The notes: generated from the letters alone by a model not told the origin. A stretch of DNA of 64,000 nucleotides from Palsa-504 sp963744005 (GCA_963744005.1 CAVURU010000004.1:806001-870000); one strand, 5' to 3'; shown: positions 8,424 through 17,078, counted from the stretch's first letter. Made by a program: numbers and translations.

Positions 8424-9191
8424 GTGACCGACGCCGTAGGGCCCGCCGCCTGGTGCGAGCACGGTCCGGGCTGCCATGACGGCCAGGTGCCGTCGGCCGC
8501 GACCGCGCCCGCCGGAGCGCGAGCCTGGCTGCTGATCGAGCACGCCGGGCCGTGGGCCGCCGAGGCCGTCCAGACCGCGCTGCCCGGCTCGCTGGGCAAG
8601 CTCGCCCGCACCGCCGACGAGCTCGGGATCCGCGTCCAGCTCATCCGCCGCCCAGCCGCCGGGACGCCCCAGGCCGCCGGGACGCCCCAGGCCGCCGAGC
8701 CCGCGGAACCCGGCGAGCCCGCCGGCCGCCCTCGTGTCTTCGCCGGCTGGACCGCCGGGCCCGGCCCCTGGCTCGCCGACGTCAGCGGCGACGGCGCGGA
8801 CCGGGCCGGATTCGACCTGGACCTGGCCGCGCTGGCCGTCGGCGAGCGGCTGCCCGGCCCGGCCGCCGGGCCGCTCTACCTGGTCTGCACCCACGGCCGC
8901 CGGGACCGCTGCTGTGCCCGGTTCGGCACCCCGCTGGCCCGCGGGCTGGCCTCGCGGTATCCCGGCCAGGTGTGGTCCACGACGCATGTCGGCGGGCACC
9001 GGTTCGCCGCCAACCTCGTCCTGCTGCCGCACGGGCTGTATTACGGGCCGGTCGACCTGGCCGGGGCGGTCGCCGCGATCAGCGGCTATGAGCGCGGGGA
9101 GATCGAGGTCCGGCGGTACCGCGGCCGGGCCGGGCAGCCGGCCGGCGAGCAGGAGGCCGAGGAAGCCGCCCTGGCCGCCCGGGGGCGCTAG
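8424..9191 (+). CDS. Sucrase/ferredoxin-like family protein (thioredoxin-fold [2Fe-2S] candidate)
   Basis: The core CTHGRRDRCCARFG, followed by HVGGHRFAANLVLLPHGLYYG, is the signature of the sucrase/ferredoxin-like family (PF06999), whose cysteines and histidines resemble a thioredoxin-like iron-sulfur site. No substrate is known for bacterial members. I prefer the GTG at 8424, nine bases after GGGGGAG. The ATG at 8415 sits directly against that ribosome binding site. An 18-bp duplication encodes two GTPQAA-type hexads in a variable linker near residue 85. The gene ends a few bases before the IS110 element. Confidence 0.82.
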   Translation: MTDAVGPAAWCEHGPGCHDGQVPSAATAPAGARAWLLIEHAGPWAAEAVQTALPGSLGKLARTADELGIRVQLIRRPAAGTPQAAGTPQAAEPAEPGEPAGRPRVFAGWTAGPGPWLADVSGDGADRAGFDLDLAALAVGERLPGPAAGPLYLVCTHGRRDRCCARFGTPLARGLASRYPGQVWSTTHVGGHRFAANLVLLPHGLYYGPVDLAGAVAAISGYERGEIEVRRYRGRAGQPAGEQEAEEAALAARGR

Positions 9192-9211
9192 ACATCCCAG
9201 GGGTTAGCGTG

Positions 9212-10431
9212 TCAAGCGGCTTGGTGGTGGCGGTGGGCCCAGGCGGTGTCTTCGTTGTAGGGGGTGCGGGTTTTGAGGCAGCCGTGGAGGATGCCGACGA
9301 GGCGGTTGGCGAGGCGTCGCAGGGCGTCGTTGTGGCCGTGGCCGTTGGCGCGGTGCTGGTCGTAGTAGGCGCGGGCGCCGGGTGAGGCGCTCAGGGCGGA
9401 GAAGGCCTGGGCGTTGAGGGCGTCGACCAGCCGGTCGTTGTGCACGAACCGGGCCGCGACGATCCTCTTTTTGCCTGAGGCGCGGGTGATCGGGCTGGTG
9501 GCGGCGTAGTTGCGGCGGGCTTTGCCGTCGCGGTAGCGGGCGGGGTCGTCGCCGAACTCTGCGAGCACCCGGGCGCCTGGGATCAGGCCCATGCCGGGCT
9601 GGGAGGTGATGATCTCAGCGTCCGGGTGCCGGCCAAAATGGTCCCTCACCTGGGTTTCCAGGATGCTGACCTGCTCATTCAGTGCCGTGATGACCGCGGT
9701 CAGCGACCGGACCGTGGCGGCGTAGGCGGCAGTCAGCGCGGGCGGCTGGGCGAGCTGCTCGCCTCGCAATGCGGTCAAGATGACCGCGGCCTTCGCGGGG
9801 ATGTCCCGCCGCCCGGCCCGCTTAAGCACCGCGGAGACCTGGGCGCGGGTCAGCCTGCGGGCCTGCACCGGGTCCGGGGCCCTGGACAGCAGCTCCAGCG
9901 TGTCCGGGGCAGCCAGGTCACCGAACGCCTCCACCGCGGCCGGGAAGTAGTGCAGGAGCTGGTGCCGCATCCGCTGCACCTCCCGGGCCCGGTTCCAGAT
10001 CATCGTCTTGTGCATCCGGGCCAGGACCTTGATCCCGGCCGCCTCCGGGGAGTCGCCGGCCGCCTCGCGCAGCTGGTGAGAATCAGTCCGGACCATGTCC
10101 GCCAGCACGTGCGCATCGCCGGCGTCGCTCTTGGCCCCTGACACCGCATAACGGGCCCGGAACCGCGCCGACTGCTGCGGGTTGACCGGGAACACCCGGT
10201 AACCCGCCGCCACCAGCGCCGTCACCCACGGGCCATGATCAGTCTCGATCCCGACCAGCACCTCCGGCTCGTCATCCGCCTCGCTCAGCAGACCGCCGGC
10301 CAGTCATGCAGCCGGGCCATCCCCGCAGCACCCTCTGGCAGGCGGCGCCGGGCCAGCACCGTCCCGTCCTCGTCCATCACCTCGACATCGTGATGATCTT
10401 CAGCCCAGTCATCACCCACGAACAGCCGCAT
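9212..10431 (-). pseudogene. IS110-family transposase, frameshifted
   Basis: The N-terminal part starts at ATG 10431 (GGAGG nearby) and reads VGDDWAEDHHD...LARRRLPEGAAG, the DEDD RuvC-like beginning of IS110 transposases, but it hits a stop near 10285. The remainder is open in another frame from about 10308. It carries the catalytic E of VGIETDHGPW, the KSDAGDAHVLAD acidic pair and the C-terminal Transposase_20 domain with SQPGMG and SPITRASGK. Joining them needs one base inserted in the TGGCCGG stretch around 10305-10310. The upstream and downstream frames match the family on either side, so this looks like a simple one-base deletion and an inactive copy, unless it is a sequencing error. Confidence 0.85.
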
Positions 10432-10666
10432 CAGCCCTCCGCCCGCAGCAACCAGAACAACGACGGCAGCCAGCGGGAGAACCATCAGCGAGCTAATAGC
10501 AGCAGTGCTCACACCCCAGGGCAGGCACGACATCCCAGCAGCGATACAGCTCTCCCGGTCACCGGCAGGGGCACGATCTAGCTTCAGGGCTCAACGGCCC
10601 AGCTGACCGGAGTGCTCACCCGCCGGCGGCCACCAGGCACCGAGTCTGCCGCATCACCGACCGACC
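10432..10666 (-). other. Non-coding left end of the IS110 element, candidate guide-RNA region
   Basis: No gene is visible between the transposase start and the inferred element end. In IS110-group elements the non-coding DNA upstream of the transposase encodes the bridge RNA that pairs with target and donor DNA. The length here, about 235 bp, is compatible. I could not fold it, so the assignment rests on position only. Confidence 0.35.
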
Positions 10667-10678
10667 CGATAACCCCTA

Positions 10679-11419
10679 TTAGCTGACCGGGTGATGCCGG
10701 TGCGACTCCGGCGTGCCGCCGCAGCGGCACGTCAGGACGGCCCAGATGGACAGCGGGATCTCCTCGATGGTGGTCACCGGGCCCGCCGGGAAGGCCAGCC
10801 GGACGGCGGCCAGCCCGGCCGCCGTGAAGACCAGGAACTCCAGGCCGAACCGGTCCAGCCGGCGCGGCATCACGCACTCGGCCGCCGTGATGCCGTGCGC
10901 CCGGACGCAGCTCACCAGCTCGTCCATGTGGCACTGCTCGAGATGGTCCAGGACCTTGGGCGCGTGGTGCCGGAGCGGATCCGGCGCCGCCTGCTCGTAC
11001 TGGCGCAGCGCGACCGAGGCGGGGACCGCGCCGGTGAACTCCAGCGACTGGACCGTCACCGGGTAGACGACGGCCTCGGGCCGGCCGGTGCTCGGCGCCG
11101 GGCCCGCGGCCTGGCCGGCCGGGTGAGCGCCGCGCACCTGGCCCGGCCCGGTCGTCCCGGTGAGCCGCAGCGCCGAGAACGGGGCGTCGGCCGGGACGGT
11201 CACCGTCACCTGGGCCGAGCTCGCGGCCAGCCGCTGGTCGAGCACCGAGCCGTGCCGGGGCAGCAGGATCGGGTGGCCGGTCAGGCTGACCCGCACCGGC
11301 ACCGCGGCCAGCGGCACGCTGCGGGAACCGGCGTAGCCGATGACCGCCGCGCTGGCCCGGTCCATGGTGGTGCGAGCCAGCTCGGCCAGCGGCGGCCCGG
11401 GAAGCACGTCAAAGTCCAT
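10679..11419 (-). CDS. DUF2470 domain protein with PNPOx-like N-terminus, iron regulated
   Basis: The C-terminal half matches DUF2470 (PF10615): HHAPKVLDHLEQCHMDELVS, VRAHG, RRLDRFGLEFLV, and a closing LTCRC. The N-terminal half resembles a split-barrel flavin- or heme-binding fold. DUF2470 is the C-terminal module of HugZ-type heme utilisation proteins, so a role in heme or iron handling is plausible. A 19-bp iron box ends 12 bp before the ATG at 11419, strongly suggesting repression by IdeR when iron is sufficient. The stop codon lies 2 bp outside the IS110 end. Confidence 0.85.
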   Translation of the reverse strand: MDFDVLPGPPLAELARTTMDRASAAVIGYAGSRSVPLAAVPVRVSLTGHPILLPRHGSVLDQRLAASSAQVTVTVPADAPFSALRLTGTTGPGQVRGAHPAGQAAGPAPSTGRPEAVVYPVTVQSLEFTGAVPASVALRQYEQAAPDPLRHHAPKVLDHLEQCHMDELVSCVRAHGITAAECVMPRRLDRFGLEFLVFTAAGLAAVRLAFPAGPVTTIEEIPLSIWAVLTCRCGGTPESHRHHPVS

Positions 11420-11431
11420 GACGCTTTTTTA

Positions 11432-11450
11432 TTAGGTTAGCCTTACCTAA
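11432..11450. promoter_or_regulatory. IdeR/DtxR iron box
   Basis: The sequence TTAGGTTAGCCTTACCTAA matches the DtxR/IdeR consensus TTAGGTTAGGCTAACCTAA at 17 of 19 positions and is palindromic in its arms. It lies 12 bp upstream of the DUF2470 gene start, where a bound repressor would block transcription. Confidence 0.9.
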
Positions 11451-11555
11451 GTCAAGGGGGCCGAACCCTGGTTCCTAACCCGCCCGCCGAGGACCGATCC
11501 CGCCGCCGGCGGCGGGATGAACCCTGCCGCCGGCCGGCGGCGCGGTGCCGCCTGC

Positions 11556-12509
11556 TCAGTACCGGGCGCCCGCGACCTGGCTGGCCAGCGGTTCGAGGGC
11601 GGCCAGCTCTTCCGGGGTCAGCGTGACGTCCATGGCGGCCACGTTCTGCTCCAGCCACTTGACCCGCTTGGTGCCCGGGATGGCGGCCACCGGGACGCCG
11701 AGGCGTTCCTCCTGGGCGTACACCCAGGCCAGCGCGACCTGGGCCGGAGTGACGTCCTTGGCGTCGGCCACCGTGCGCACCGCGTCGGCGATGGCCTGGT
11801 TGGCCGCGCCCGCCTGGCCGGTGAACCGCGGGTTACGGCTCCGGAAGTCCTTCGGGTCCAGCGTCGTCACGTCCACGGTGCCGGTCAGGAAGCCGCGGCC
11901 CAGCGGCGAGTACGGCACCAGGCCGACGCCGAGCTCGCGCATCACCGGGACCACGTCGTCCTCGATGTCGCGGGTCCACAGCGAGTACTCGCTCTGCACG
12001 GCGGCGATCGGGTGCACGGCCTGCGCCCGGCGCAGCAGGTCCCCGGTGACCTCCGACAGGCCGAGGTGGCGCACCTTGCCCTCGGCCACCAGCTCGGCCA
12101 TCGCGCCGACGGTCTCCTCGATCTCGGCGTCCTGGGGCGGGCGGTGCATGTAGTACAGGTCGATCACCTCGACGCCGAGCCGCAGCAGTGACTCGTCGCA
12201 AGCCTGCTTGACGAAGTCGTGCTGGCCGCGCAGCACGCGGTGCCGCTCGCCGCCGGAGCGGTCGATGCCGAACTTGGTGGCCAGCTGCACCTCGTCGCGA
12301 TGGCCCACCAGGGCCCGGCCGACCAGGACCTCGTTGTGTCCCTCGCCGTAGAGGTCCGAGGTGTCCAGGAACGTCACGCCCAGCTCGAGTGCGCGGTGGA
12401 TGGTGGCGATCGACTCGTCCCAGTCGCCCGGGCCGTAGGACTGGCTCATCCCCATGCAGCCCAGGCCCTGTGCCGACACGGTGAGGTCGCCGAGTGTGGT
12501 GGTGCGCAT
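11556..12509 (-). CDS. Aldo/keto reductase
   Basis: A full-length 317-residue AKR barrel. The tetrad is visible: Asp of FLDTSDLYG, Tyr of DLYGEGHNE, Lys of LATKFGID and His of YMHRPP. The C-terminal NADPH-binding loop includes PGTKRVKWLEQN. These enzymes reduce aldehydes and ketones with NADPH. Upstream lies a dyad with 19-bp promoter spacing of the MerR type (12648-12678), suggesting induction by an electrophile or aldehyde sensor not encoded in the window. It diverges from the aldehyde dehydrogenase gene. Start ATG 12509. Confidence 0.93.
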   Translation of the reverse strand: MRTTTLGDLTVSAQGLGCMGMSQSYGPGDWDESIATIHRALELGVTFLDTSDLYGEGHNEVLVGRALVGHRDEVQLATKFGIDRSGGERHRVLRGQHDFVKQACDESLLRLGVEVIDLYYMHRPPQDAEIEETVGAMAELVAEGKVRHLGLSEVTGDLLRRAQAVHPIAAVQSEYSLWTRDIEDDVVPVMRELGVGLVPYSPLGRGFLTGTVDVTTLDPKDFRSRNPRFTGQAGAANQAIADAVRTVADAKDVTPAQVALAWVYAQEERLGVPVAAIPGTKRVKWLEQNVAAMDVTLTPEELAALEPLASQVAGARY

Positions 12510-12647
12510 CTAGTGACTGCTCCTGTTCAAGGGTGGTCGTTGCTGTTCCGGGCCAGCGCGGCGGTTCAGGGCCAGCGCGGCGGCAGGATCGGCGTCGCCG
12601 CCGCCGGCGGCGAGCTCTCAGCCGCGGCGGCGGCCGCCGTCTCGCCC

Positions 12648-12678
12648 AGCCTATGAGTTGGAGATGGCTCTAACGCAA
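12648..12678 (-). promoter_or_regulatory. Candidate MerR-type promoter of the aldo/keto reductase gene
   Basis: On the minus strand a TTGCGT -35 (12673-12678) and a TAGGCT -10 (12648-12653) are separated by 19 bp, the long spacer typical of MerR-activated promoters. The spacer contains the dyad GTTAGAG-CCAT-CTCCAAC (12657-12674, 6 of 7 arm positions paired). It reads toward the aldo/keto reductase start. Confidence 0.4.
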
Positions 12679-12759
12679 CCAGGCGTGCTCTGGTGACCGG
12701 GCCGCTCAGGGCGGCGAGAGGCATCCAAAGCCGACCTTTTCAAACCTTTGACGGCTCGA

Positions 12760-12776
12760 TAGTCTCATTGTGACTA
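12760..12776. promoter_or_regulatory. Operator TAGTCTCA-TT-GTGACTA upstream of aldehyde dehydrogenase
   Basis: This partly palindromic 17-mer lies 40 bp before the aldehyde dehydrogenase start. The same motif with AA in the centre occurs at 17079-17095 before the HbpS-like gene, and 15 of 17 bases are shared. The cognate regulator is not evident in the window. Confidence 0.55.
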
Positions 12777-12815
12777 CCAGCGAGGATCGCTGACCGCGTG
12801 ACCGAGAGGACCGAA

Positions 12816-14306
12816 ATGACCATAGCGAGCCCAGCGGCCGCGTCCGTGCGCCATGCTGACCGCTTCTTCATCGGCGGCGAGTGGGTAAAGCCCTCGTCCG
12901 AGAGCACCATCGACGTCGTCGACTCCACCAACGAGGAAGTCTTCCTCACCGTCGCCGAGGCTCAGGCCGACGACATGGCCCGCGCCGTGGGCGCCGCCCG
13001 TAACGCCTTCGACAACGGCCCGTGGGCGGCCCTGTCGCACCAGGAGCGGGCCGGCTACCTGCGCGCCATCGCGGCCGGCCTGCGTGAGCGGGCCAACGAC
13101 CTGAGCCAGGTGTGGCCCCGCGAGTCCGGTGTCCTGTACGCCCTGTCCAGCTCGGTCGCGTCCGAGGCCGCGGCGGTCTTCGAGTACTACGCCGGCCTGG
13201 CCGGCACCTACGCGTGGGAAGAGCGCGCCACCCCGACCATGGGCAACTTCGGCCTGCTCGTCCGCGAGCCGGTCGGCGTCGTCGGCGCGATCATCCCGTG
13301 GAACGGGCCGCTGCAGCTGATCAGCTACAAGATCGCTCCGGCGCTGCTGGCCGGCTGCACCGTGATCCTGAAGTCCTCCCCGGAAGCCCCGGCTGAGGGC
13401 CTGGTCATCTCCGAGATCGCCGAGTCCATCGGCCTGCCGGCCGGCGTGCTGAATGTCGTCACGGCGGACCGCGCGGTCTCCGAGCTGCTGGTCCGCGACC
13501 CGCGAGTGGACAAGATCACCTTCACCGGGTCGACCGCCGCGGGCCGCCGGATCGCCTCGATCTGCGGTGAGCGGATCGCCCGTGTCACCCTGGAGCTGGG
13601 CGGCAAGTCCGCCGCCGTGGTCATGGACGACGCGGACATCGCCTCCACCGCCGCGACGCTGGCCGGGGCCGAGTGCCTCCTCGCCGGCCAGGTCTGCTCC
13701 TCGCTGACCCGGATCGTCGTGTCCCGCAGCCGGCACGACGAGCTGCTCGAGGCGCTGGCCGCCGCGTTCGGCGCCAAGAAGGCGGGCGACCCGTTCGACG
13801 CCTCCAGCGACCTGGGCCCGCTGGTGGCCCAGCGCCAGGTGGACCGGGTGAACGGCTACATCGAGAAGGGCCAGTCCGAGGGCGCCACCCTGGCCGCGGG
13901 CGGCCCGGGCCGCCCGGCGGACGTGGACAAGGGCTTTTACGTGCAGCCCACCGTGTTCGGCAACGTGCCGAACTCGGCCACCATCGCGCAGGAGGAGATC
14001 TTCGGCCCGGTGCTGAGCGTCATCCCGGCCGACAACGAGCAGGACGCCATCAAGACCGCCAACGACACCATCTACGGCCTGAACTCCTCGGTGTTCACCA
14101 ACGACGTGGACAAGGCCCGTGACGTGGCCCGCCAGCTGCGGGCCGGCACCGTCGGCCACAACTCCTTCCAGAGTGACTTCGGCATCGCGTTCGGCGGGTT
14201 CAAGCAGTCCGGCCTGGGCCGTGAGGGCGGCACCGAGGGCCTGCACCCGTTCCTGGAGACCAAGACCGTCATCCTGGACGAGGCCCCGGCCAAGTACCGC
14301 AGCTAA
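12816..14306 (+). CDS. NAD(P)-dependent aldehyde dehydrogenase
   Basis: A 496-residue ALDH-superfamily protein with the catalytic Cys294 in GQVCSS, the general base Glu260 in LELGGK, the Rossmann segment FTGSTAAG, and the Asn of IIPWNGP. It oxidises an aldehyde to an acid. ATG 12816 is chosen because GAGAGG lies 7 nt upstream; the GTG at 12798 has no such site. The next gene downstream is a molybdenum hydroxylase large subunit, separated by a strong hairpin. Together with the divergent aldo/keto reductase this looks like an aldehyde-handling locus. Regulation through the 12760-12776 operator is inferred. Confidence 0.94.
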   Translation: MTIASPAAASVRHADRFFIGGEWVKPSSESTIDVVDSTNEEVFLTVAEAQADDMARAVGAARNAFDNGPWAALSHQERAGYLRAIAAGLRERANDLSQVWPRESGVLYALSSSVASEAAAVFEYYAGLAGTYAWEERATPTMGNFGLLVREPVGVVGAIIPWNGPLQLISYKIAPALLAGCTVILKSSPEAPAEGLVISEIAESIGLPAGVLNVVTADRAVSELLVRDPRVDKITFTGSTAAGRRIASICGERIARVTLELGGKSAAVVMDDADIASTAATLAGAECLLAGQVCSSLTRIVVSRSRHDELLEALAAAFGAKKAGDPFDASSDLGPLVAQRQVDRVNGYIEKGQSEGATLAAGGPGRPADVDKGFYVQPTVFGNVPNSATIAQEEIFGPVLSVIPADNEQDAIKTANDTIYGLNSSVFTNDVDKARDVARQLRAGTVGHNSFQSDFGIAFGGFKQSGLGREGGTEGLHPFLETKTVILDEAPAKYRS

Positions 14307-14329
14307 CACGGCACCGCAGCTAACACGGC
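14296..14329 (+). repeat. 17-bp tandem duplication across the ALDH stop codon
   Basis: The unit ACCGCAGCTAACACGGC occurs twice head to tail without mismatch. The TAA inside the first copy is the stop codon of the aldehyde dehydrogenase gene. Confidence 0.9.
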
Positions 14330-14367
14330 GCCCGAGCTGATCGCGCCATCGCAGGGAGGGCGCATGC

Positions 14368-14395
14368 GGGCCCCGGGGGTTCACCCCCGGGGCCC
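14368..14395 (+). terminator. Strong hairpin downstream of aldehyde dehydrogenase
   Basis: A perfect 12-bp GC stem (14368-14379 with 14384-14395) closes a TTCA loop. There is no T-run, which is usual for high-GC actinomycetes. It would separate the aldehyde dehydrogenase transcript from the molybdenum hydroxylase gene. Confidence 0.7.
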
Positions 14396-14525
14396 GTACT
14401 GCTGTCCGGGCCCCGGGGTGAGCAACGCCACGGTAGGCGGCCGCCGGAGGGCGGCCTATGCTCGAAATGGAGGTAAGTGCCGCCGCTGTGGAAGGGAGCC
14501 TCCCATTAGCACCGATACGGAGCCC

Positions 14526-16886
14526 GTGATCTCGTCCCGCGCCGCGCACGACGATGCGGCTGCCCTCGGTGCCGCCCGGTTCGTCGGGCAGCGGATGCCG
14601 CGCCTGGAGGATCAGCGGATGATCACCGGGCACGGGCGCTACGTCGACGACTTCAACAAGCCCGGGCTGATGCACGCCGCGTTCGTGCGCAGCACGGTGG
14701 CCCGCGGCCGGATCCTGGACGTGGATGCCACCGAGGCCCGCCAGATGCCCGGCGTGATCGCCGTGCTGACCGCGGCCGAGATCAACTCGCTGGCCACGCT
14801 CCGCGGCGCGCCCACCGACAAGACCCCGCGCAAGGTGCTGGCTGACGGCGACGTCCGCTACGTGGGCGACCTGATCGCCATCGTGGTGGCCGAGTCGCGG
14901 TACCTGGCCGAGGACGCGGCCGAGCTGGTCAGCGTGGACATCGAGCCGGGTGACCCGGTGGTGACGGCTGAGCAGGCCCTAGCCGAGAACAGCCCCCGGG
15001 TCCACCACGAGCTGCCCAGCAACCTGTCCTCCGCGCTGCCCGCCGAGGAGCCGCCCGAGGTCGGGCCCCTGATCGACGGCGCGACGCACGTGTTCCACGA
15101 GACGTTCACCCAGCACCGGTACGTCTGCGTGCCGATGGAGACCCGCGGCCTGGTCGCCGAGTGGGACGCCGGGGCCAAGCGCCTCGAGATCATCCTGGCC
15201 TGCCAGGGCGTGCACGACGCCCGGCTGTTCTACTCGCGCATGCTCGGCGTGCCCGAGGACGACGTTCACATCGTCATGCGCGATGTGGGCGGGTCGTTCG
15301 GCCAGAAGGCCTTCCCCACCCGGGAGGAGCAGGCCGTCGTGGTCGCCTCCATGGTGCTGGGCGACACCCCGGTCAAGTGGATCGAGGACCGGGCCGAGAA
15401 CCTGATCAGCGGCGGCCACGCCCGCCAGGAGTCGCTGGAGATCACCGCGGCCGTGGACGGCCAGGGCCTGCTGGTGGCCGGCCGGGCCAACCACGTCGAG
15501 AACGTGGGCGCCTACCCGAGCGGCGGCAACGGGCAGAAGGCCGCCCTGGCCTCCCGGGTCTTCCCCGGCCCGTACCACTGGTCCGGCCCCGGCTCGGTGG
15601 CCTACACCGGCCAGGCCGCCTACACCAACACCTGCGGCCTGTGCGCGTACCGCGGGCCGTGGATGATGGAGACCACCGGGCGCGAGCAGATGGTCGACGT
15701 CATCGCCCACCGGCTGGGCATCGACCCGCTGGACTTCCGCCGCCGCAACGTCATCTCCCGGACCGAGCTGCCCTACACCAACCCGATGTCGATGGTGTAC
15801 GAGGGCGTGAGCCCCGAGGAGTGCCTGGAGCAGGCGGCCGAGCTGATCGGCTACGACCAGTTCCGCAAGGAGCAGGAGGCGGCCCGGGCCGAGGGCCGGA
15901 TCCTCGGCCTCGGCCTGTCCCTGTACATCGAGCCGCAGCCCTCCGGCGGCACCGGCGGCTCGGCCGCGGCCACCATCCGGATCGAGCCCAGCGGCAAGAT
16001 CAACGTGTACATGGGCACCGGCAGCCACGGCCAGGGCATCGAGACGACCATGGTCCAGATCGTCGCGGACGAGATGGGCGTCAAGGTCGACGACGTGCAC
16101 TACATCCAGGGCGACTCGGCCTCCACCCCGTACGGCTTCATCACCGGCGGCAGCCTGACCGCCGGGGTGGTCGGCGGCGCCGCCCACCAGGCGGGCCAGG
16201 TCATGCGGGACCGGGTGCTGGCCGTGGCCGGGCAGATGATGGAAATCGACCCGGGCGACCTGGAGATGACCGACAGCGTGGCCCGGATCAAGGGCGACCC
16301 CGAGGGCAAGAGCCTGTCGCTGGCCGAGATCGCCGCGGCCGCGTACCTGCTCAACCCGGCCGCGCTGCCGCCCGGCGCCGAGCTCGGCCTGGAGATCTCT
16401 CACCGCTATCACGCGCCCGCGTGGATGTACTCCAACGCCTGCCACGCGGTGATCATCGAGATCGACCGGGAGACCGGCATGGTGCACATCCTGCGCTACG
16501 TCATCTCCGAGGACTGCGGCGAGATGATCAACCCCAACATCGTGGAGGGGCAGATCGCCGGGGGAGTGGTCCAGGGCATCGGCGGGGTGTTCTACGAGCA
16601 CTTCCGCTACGACGACGCGGGCAACCCGACCACGACGACGTTCATGGACTACCTGCTGCCCACCGCGGCCGAGGTCCCGGACCTGGAGTACGGGCACGTG
16701 GTCACCCCGGCGCTGAGCCCGGGCGGGCACAAGGGGCTGGGCGAGGGCGGCGCCATCGCCGGCCCGGCCGCGCTGCTGAACGCGGTCCGGGACGCGCTGT
16801 ACCCGCTCGGCATCGAGTTCTTCGACCAGCCCATGTCACCCGACCGGATCATGGAGCTCATCGATCAGGCCGGGCCGGCTGAGTAG
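14526..16886 (+). CDS. Molybdenum hydroxylase large subunit (xanthine/aldehyde oxidase family), orphan
   Basis: A 786-residue large subunit. Cofactor motifs are GGSFGQK near residue 257, AYRGPW near 373 and GSHGQG near 500. The KGLGEGG segment near 737 carries the catalytic Glu. The CoxL signature AYRCSFR is absent, so it is an aldehyde-oxidase-like form rather than an aerobic CO dehydrogenase. Such subunits normally pair with separate FAD and [2Fe-2S] subunits, but none is adjacent. The FAD and iron-sulfur domains at 47-50 kb belong to a different enzyme. GTG 14526 is chosen with GGAG 4 nt upstream; the longer frame upstream runs through a terminator hairpin. Confidence 0.88.
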   Translation: MISSRAAHDDAAALGAARFVGQRMPRLEDQRMITGHGRYVDDFNKPGLMHAAFVRSTVARGRILDVDATEARQMPGVIAVLTAAEINSLATLRGAPTDKTPRKVLADGDVRYVGDLIAIVVAESRYLAEDAAELVSVDIEPGDPVVTAEQALAENSPRVHHELPSNLSSALPAEEPPEVGPLIDGATHVFHETFTQHRYVCVPMETRGLVAEWDAGAKRLEIILACQGVHDARLFYSRMLGVPEDDVHIVMRDVGGSFGQKAFPTREEQAVVVASMVLGDTPVKWIEDRAENLISGGHARQESLEITAAVDGQGLLVAGRANHVENVGAYPSGGNGQKAALASRVFPGPYHWSGPGSVAYTGQAAYTNTCGLCAYRGPWMMETTGREQMVDVIAHRLGIDPLDFRRRNVISRTELPYTNPMSMVYEGVSPEECLEQAAELIGYDQFRKEQEAARAEGRILGLGLSLYIEPQPSGGTGGSAAATIRIEPSGKINVYMGTGSHGQGIETTMVQIVADEMGVKVDDVHYIQGDSASTPYGFITGGSLTAGVVGGAAHQAGQVMRDRVLAVAGQMMEIDPGDLEMTDSVARIKGDPEGKSLSLAEIAAAAYLLNPAALPPGAELGLEISHRYHAPAWMYSNACHAVIIEIDRETGMVHILRYVISEDCGEMINPNIVEGQIAGGVVQGIGGVFYEHFRYDDAGNPTTTTFMDYLLPTAAEVPDLEYGHVVTPALSPGGHKGLGEGGAIAGPAALLNAVRDALYPLGIEFFDQPMSPDRIMELIDQAGPAE

Positions 16887-16940
16887 CCCAGGCCGCCTCA
16901 GTCGGCCGGGGCGGCCGGATGGCCCAGAAGCGGGGCTGGA

Positions 16941-17054
16941 TCATTCCTTGACCAGCGAGCCGTCCTTCACGTCGGCCGCGAGCTCCGGGCTCAGGATGCC
17001 GTACTGGAGCATGGCCTGGGCCACGCTCCAGTACGGCGGCCGCGAATCGGGCAT
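16941..17054 (-). pseudogene. 37-residue ORF, possible C-terminal remnant of an ABC substrate-binding protein
   Basis: An ATG-initiated frame reads SRPPYWSVAQAMLQYGILSP and continues to a final SLVKE, with amphipathic helical character. The pattern resembles the extreme C-terminus of NitT/TauT-type substrate-binding proteins. A TAA sits two codons before the ATG and there is no ribosome binding site, so it is more likely debris than a gene. It lies in a 395-bp stretch (16887-17281) otherwise holding only the operator at 17079-17095 and the promoter of the HbpS-like gene. Confidence 0.25.
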
Positions 17055-17078
17055 CTGTTAATAGCGGGATGATTTTGT

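Larger units (their letters stand above)
9199..10677 (-). mobile_element. IS110-family insertion sequence with imperfect terminal inverted repeat
   Basis: A single transposase gene of the IS110 type is bracketed by AGGGGTTAGCG (9199-9209, plus strand) and AGGGGTTATCG (minus strand of 10667-10677), a 10/11 inverted match. The ends fall just after the stop of the sucrase-like gene and just before the stop of the DUF2470 gene, so the element occupies the space between two convergent gene ends. About 245 bp of non-coding DNA precedes the transposase start, the place where IS110-group elements encode their guide (bridge) RNA. The exact outer ends are inferred. Confidence 0.6.

Noticed and set aside
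12774..14675. 633-residue minus-strand reading frame over the aldehyde dehydrogenase
   Set aside because: Antisense shadow of a clearly coding gene, with no recognisable motif.
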